A stretch of 64,000 nt of DNA from Platycnemis pennipes. Lineage: Eukaryota; Arthropoda; Insecta; Odonata; Platycnemididae. The DNA is taken from contig OW121852.1 in NCBI GenBank assembly GCA_933228895.1, positions 102,383,544-102,447,543 on the forward strand. The letters run 5' to 3'. Below, piece by piece: positions 59,946 to 64,000 of this stretch. The notes beneath the pieces are model-generated. The model did no database searches. It was given only the letters and a program-made list of their open reading frames with translations, and had not been told where the DNA came from. Both the position numbers and the translations under genes were made by a program. Position 1 is the stretch's first letter. Every line of letters begins with the position of its first letter.

Positions 59946-60239
59946 CTGTGAGCAGAGGTATATCAATTGTATCCTAACTATCAACATATAATTATGAGTT
60001 GCACACATGCGTAGTTAATACTTAGGTTGGTAGTCTTTTGTATCTTAGGCATGGTAGTAGTTTGGAGGGAATTGATGAAACAACATTAGCTTCATGTATC
60101 TGACACCAAAGGTTCAAAGTAAGCAGTACCAACCACATTGTAAATTTTATAAAAGTTATTTTAAAAGTATAAAATTTTAGAATTTTTACCATTTCATTTT
60201 TGTGGCTGTGTAAATGATGGTAGTAAATTGATGGAGTAA

Positions 60240-61640
60240 ATAGATTCCATGCATTGATGGTAGTACATGTCGTGGAGTGAGGCTACCTGCACTTTACCCA
60301 CCCTTTACAGTTCATGGAGGGTAGAGGAGTGGCAATGTAGCACCCACCCTACACTCCCTGGTTCTCTCACAGCTACCCCCTGCTTACCTACGCCCTACCC
60401 TCCTAGAGTGTAAGGGAGGTGAAGCGTTACACCCACTGCACCCTTGCCTGATCACGCATGGTTTACATGCCAATTACCTACTCTTTACCCATCCTGAAGG
60501 GTAGGCATACCTCCTATCTGTACATTTCCATCACCTACCCTTGCTCAAATCTCAAGGAAGGCATCGGAGTGGTAAGCTACCATTCATTGGGTGTAATGAA
60601 GAGGTAGTGCATAACTGAAATAACAGAGGACGCTATAAGTAGGAGGGGTCCGAGGGACCACCCCATGAAAACCCTGTAGAGATTCAACATTCCACCAAGT
60701 AAGCATGCGTGGTTGTAGTTTGTGTAGTATACAGGATGCTGTAGGAAAAAAGAATGGAAAATGAGTGTAGCAGAGAATACAAAAAAGGTCTGCGAAGGTT
60801 AGGTTTTGAAGAGAGCAGAGGACGAGGGATATTTTTGTCGAATAGGTTTAAAGTAGCCGGAACAAATATTTCATGCCAGTATTGCTACAAGATTTCAACA
60901 TTCAGGAGCACTATGCAATGTGAACTAGAAAATGTTACTCTGATGATGAGAAAAGACACTACTAAGCCCACATAAGCCACATGACAGGTACAATTGTGTC
61001 ATTATTTAAGTATTGTTTGTATGCTTGATTTGGATGCACAGTTTAGTAAATAGCTGAGCAACTGCATGGTTTTTTATGTGAGGATAATAATCATATATTT
61101 TTATTGTTTTTCTTGCTATCTGATTAGGAATTTCTGCATCAAATTATGACCAATTAATGAATTCATTCAGTGAAAGCTGTACCAGAATTTTCATCAGTTA
61201 TGAAGTAAATAACTTTCCATAATTTTTCACCACTAACAAGTCCTCATCCTTGCCCTAGAAACTAGGATCCACCTCGTACTTCACAGGAGGAAGAAGCTTG
61301 AACCTCAACTTATGTGCTTTCAAAAAGGAATTAAAATAAATTTTTGAAAAGAGCTTTCATGTTTAATTCAATTGTCTTGCTTTTATTCCTGACATAACTG
61401 AGAATGCTATATCACTATTCTGAATACTAAGTAAATATACTAAGAAACAGTTTTTGAGGCATACTGCCACCCTAATCTTCCCCTACACTTCATAGCAGTG
61501 AGTGCTACCTTCCACTACCCACACCATAGAGACCAGGGAGAAATGAGTGGCCATCACAAAGGGTTTCCCCACTCGCCTGTAAGCTGTGGCTACCACTACC
61601 ATCCACCTACAGCCCATCGTGCCATTTTTCTACCCTTAGC
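60240..61640. repeat. Degenerate CTACCCTT-word repeats
   Basis: Two zones (60,250-60,610 and 61,465-61,625) are built of diverged words such as CTTTACCCACCCT, GGAGGGTAG and GGTAGTG, in both orientations, giving many short stems. The frame between (60,754-60,975) is not recognised. Confidence 0.4.
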
Positions 61641-62027
61641 TTTCCCTTTATTTTTGCCAGGACTCCCAAAGAGAAATACTTAGTAGTAATCACACTTCAT
61701 TTTATATTAATCATTGCTTAGTTTCACACTGCAGACTATTCAGAGAAAGGATTTAGCTCTTAAATGATTATCCCCTGCTATTAAAAAATAAATGAACAAT
61801 TAGAGAAATGTAAGAACCAAGGTCATTCTATTTTTCAATTTTTATTTACCATGATGGTGAAAACAAGAACAAATCAGATTATTTAGCCTATTAAGAAGAA
61901 GAAACAGGGTCAAATAAGAAGATGGAAAAGAATATAAGAATTAGACTTCGAAATAGGAATGGGATTATGTATCAGAATTTAAATGCTGCAGTGAGATGAG
62001 TTCAACCATTGGAGTGTTGAATGATAT

Positions 62028-62028
<1 letters not shown>

Positions 62029-62061
<33 letters not shown>
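62029..62061 (+). repeat. (TAA)11 microsatellite
   Basis: Eleven TAA units run directly into the first base of the LINE at 62,062. It is the apparent insertion target. Confidence 0.95.
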
Positions 62062-64000
62062 GGGGTCAAAAACGGACCACCAGCCTCCTCGTGGCGTCCC
62101 CGGTAATGGCTTCGGCCGGCTAATGGTGGCCGTCTGCTTGTGGGGTTAACCTCCCCACTCGCGGAAATATTGGGTTCCTAAGAAATCCAGTGACGCCACC
62201 CACAACCGGCCCTTCTCGGATGAGGGCCCTAGCAAAGTTGGGTTTGGCAAACCTATGCCATCAAAAAAGGGAGCTCGCATGGAGTGGACGGAGACCCTGA
62301 GGGGAGACCTTCTCGCTTGCCATGCTGCCAGTGAGCCAAGTCGCAGGGGATATATGGCGAGGATGCACTCTTTGTGGTGTGAGATGCATCCTGAACATAA
62401 CCATCTGTCGCAGCAGAATCTGCGCGACTACGCCAATCACCTGCGCAAGAAAACGACACCCCAACCGCAAGATCAGAGTAGCATACCACCGGCCAAGGCT
62501 CTATCTCCTACCAAAGCAGATGTACCTCCTACTGCCGGTGCTCCCGCCGAACTTTCGGCGAAGGGAGACGAGCTGAAGGCCGATTCTGATCTGCTTCAGC
62601 GGTTGGAAAACACGATAAGCTACGATGAGACGACTACCAGGCAGAGAAATATTCATCATAAAATTTCTCTGCGGGACAAACAGCTGTCCCAGTTGAATGG
62701 CATCGTAGATATGATCCTGACCGAAACGAGTAGCCTCTGGGAAATAGACTGCGTGGTATATGCTGCCGCCACACTGTTGGCATCTCCCCGAGTGCCTGCC
62801 ACTTGGGAGACTAAAGCAGCAAACAGGCTTAAACAGCTTAATGCCAAAATCACGCTGGCAAGACAACAGGTGTCGAGATTTCAGTGTGTGATGGATTACC
62901 TTTCCTCCGGTCGGGCCTTTTCGCCGAAGGTCAAGCGCATTGCGCGTGCAATCCGGAGAGACCACCACACACTGAACAAAAGAGTACTGCTTATCCTTAA
63001 GCAGCACGAGGTGGATAGAGTGCGGGCACTTACAACGGCGAGGAAGAAGTTGGTCAAAAGGACCAAGGCCAGGAAAGAGAACTCCACCTTCTCCTTTCAG
63101 CCGTCCCGCCTCTTCCGACCCCCTCCACCTGTTGTCCAAACACCACCATCTGTCCCGGAGGTGGAACGTTTCTGGAAGGACATCTACGAGACTAGGAAGC
63201 CATTCAACGAAGGTACTCCAGCTATTGCCCACTTTAAAGAGTTTTGTGACCGCCACCTAGACGATATGGATCGTCCCATCTCAGTCACGGAAAGTGATGT
63301 GAAGAAGGCCTTCTCTGGCAAGAAGAACTATACTGCTCCAGGAATGGACGCAGTGAATAACTTCTGGTGGAAAAAGTTCTCTTCCACGCACAAACACCTG
63401 GCCAGAATCTTCACATCCTTCCTGTCAGGAACGGAGCCAATTCCGTCCTGGCTGACTGAGGGGCGAATGGTCCTAATACCGAAAAAGGGAGACTTGTCCG
63501 ATCCGAAGAATTACCGCCCTATAACCTGTCTCAACACTGTATACAAGGCGTTCACTTCCATCTTGAACGACCTTATCCTCCGCCACGTCCAACCGGTATG
63601 GGAGGAAGTGTACGAGCAGAGGGGCTCCAAGAAAGGCATCGCGGGATGCAAGGACAACCTGCTCATTGATAGGTGTGTGACCCAGGACGCTTGTCAATAC
63701 AAGCGTAACCTGTCAATGGGCTGGGTGGACTACAAGAAGGCTTTTGATACCACCTCTCATGAGCTGATTATAGCCATGCTGAGGTACATGAAAGTCCACC
63801 CAGAGGTTGTGTCCTGCATCGAACGCCTGTTACCACTATGGAAGACGCGGTTCGCCATACCATCTGGCAAGAAGACTCTAGTCTACACGGATTTGGTAAC
63901 ATACCACCGTGGCGTTTTTCAAGGCGATAGCCTCAGTCCCCTCCTGTTCTGTTTATCTCTCCTCCCACTGTCCGTTCAGTTGAGACGAGGTAGGGGATAT
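62062..64000 (+). mobile_element. R4/Dong-type LINE, runs off window
   Basis: Begins GGGGTCAAAAACGGACCACC right after the TAA tract, has a 193-base 5' leader and one long frame still open at the window edge. Reverse transcriptase motifs match the R4/Dong clade of restriction-like-endonuclease LINEs. Dong of Bombyx is known from TAA-repeat targets, which fits. No disabling mutation is visible in the 1.9 kb seen. Confidence 0.85.
62255..64000 (+). CDS. LINE polyprotein, partial (582 codons)
   Basis: Retrotransposon replication protein, 3' part missing. ATG at 62,255 is the first in the open frame. Residues 1-60 (EWTETLRGDLLACH.., LWCEMHPEHNHLSQQNLRDY) resemble the N-terminal region of R4-type proteins; about 60-340 is a linker rich in basic helices. 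The reverse transcriptase starts at about residue 345: GKKNYTAPGMDAVNNFWWKK, then LIPKKGDLSDPKNYRPITCL (about 408-427), GWVDYKKAFDTTSHE with the catalytic Asp at residue 492, and GVFQGDSLSPLLFCLSLLPL near the end. The FADD box and the restriction-like endonuclease expected in this clade would lie beyond 64,000. The codons are clean, implying recent activity. Confidence 0.9.
   Translation, partial: MPSKKGARMEWTETLRGDLLACHAASEPSRRGYMARMHSLWCEMHPEHNHLSQQNLRDYANHLRKKTTPQPQDQSSIPPAKALSPTKADVPPTAGAPAELSAKGDELKADSDLLQRLENTISYDETTTRQRNIHHKISLRDKQLSQLNGIVDMILTETSSLWEIDCVVYAAATLLASPRVPATWETKAANRLKQLNAKITLARQQVSRFQCVMDYLSSGRAFSPKVKRIARAIRRDHHTLNKRVLLILKQHEVDRVRALTTARKKLVKRTKARKENSTFSFQPSRLFRPPPPVVQTPPSVPEVERFWKDIYETRKPFNEGTPAIAHFKEFCDRHLDDMDRPISVTESDVKKAFSGKKNYTAPGMDAVNNFWWKKFSSTHKHLARIFTSFLSGTEPIPSWLTEGRMVLIPKKGDLSDPKNYRPITCLNTVYKAFTSILNDLILRHVQPVWEEVYEQRGSKKGIAGCKDNLLIDRCVTQDACQYKRNLSMGWVDYKKAFDTTSHELIIAMLRYMKVHPEVVSCIERLLPLWKTRFAIPSGKKTLVYTDLVTYHRGVFQGDSLSPLLFCLSLLPLSVQLRRGRGY

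Noticed and set aside
62253..63256. Minus-strand frames up to 251 codons
   Set aside because: Antisense shadow of the R4/Dong coding sequence.

Overview
This window reads as arthropod (most likely insect) nuclear DNA. It is AT-rich and has no bacterial-style genes. Short coding exons sit between consensus splice sites, on the minus strand, in introns full of transposon debris. No compact gene cluster, CRISPR array or operon is present. I cannot name the species. Almost all short open frames in the window are chance.

Layout. 1-6.4 kb: mostly featureless, with 3'-end fragments of one LINE family and a tRNA-derived SINE. 6.4-17.1 kb: well-formed + strand splice sites, a cluster of four perfect or near-perfect palindromes (14,191-14,281), a 348-bp exact-period tandem array (14,633-15,676), a 26-bp minisatellite and a GC-rich, foldable segment ending near an AATAAA. 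I read this as a possible spliced long non-coding RNA. 17-27.3 kb: very AT-rich, dominated by an old tandem duplication of about 2.2-2.3 kb (20.34-24.8 kb) whose two copies each keep a hairpin. 27.3-29.4 kb: duplicated DNA-transposon remnants, a SINE head and a Penelope-like terminal repeat remnant.

31.3-42 kb: a minus-strand multi-exon gene. I reconstructed it from eight exons whose splice phases chain together and which ends 165 bases before a poly(A) signal. Its protein is leucine-rich and not recognised (possibly F-box/LRR-like). The chain has an in-frame stop in one tentative exon and no clear start codon. Its introns hold a Penelope-like element (34.57-35.36 kb) and a decayed LINE (36.5-39.66 kb) that is itself split by a MITE.

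42-64 kb: compound MITEs, then the long 3' part of a second minus-strand gene: last exon 48,222-48,617, an upstream 46-nt exon at 58,221-58,266, and a possible 14-nt microexon at 59,932. Its introns carry a pogo/Tigger-type element with an internal foldback, two LINE reverse-transcriptase fragments, a 5S-rRNA-derived SINE with a perfect 15-bp target duplication, two copies of one tRNA-derived SINE, a hAT-type element with an 8-bp duplication, and two piggyBac-type MITEs flanked by TTAA. The window ends inside an intact-looking R4/Dong-type LINE inserted directly in a (TAA)11 microsatellite.

Strongest calls: the R4/Dong LINE, the target-duplication-defined elements (5S SINE, hAT, pogo, piggyBac MITEs, Penelope-like element), the 348-bp array and the last exon of the second minus-strand gene. 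Weakest: the non-coding RNA exon chain and all hairpin RNA proposals.
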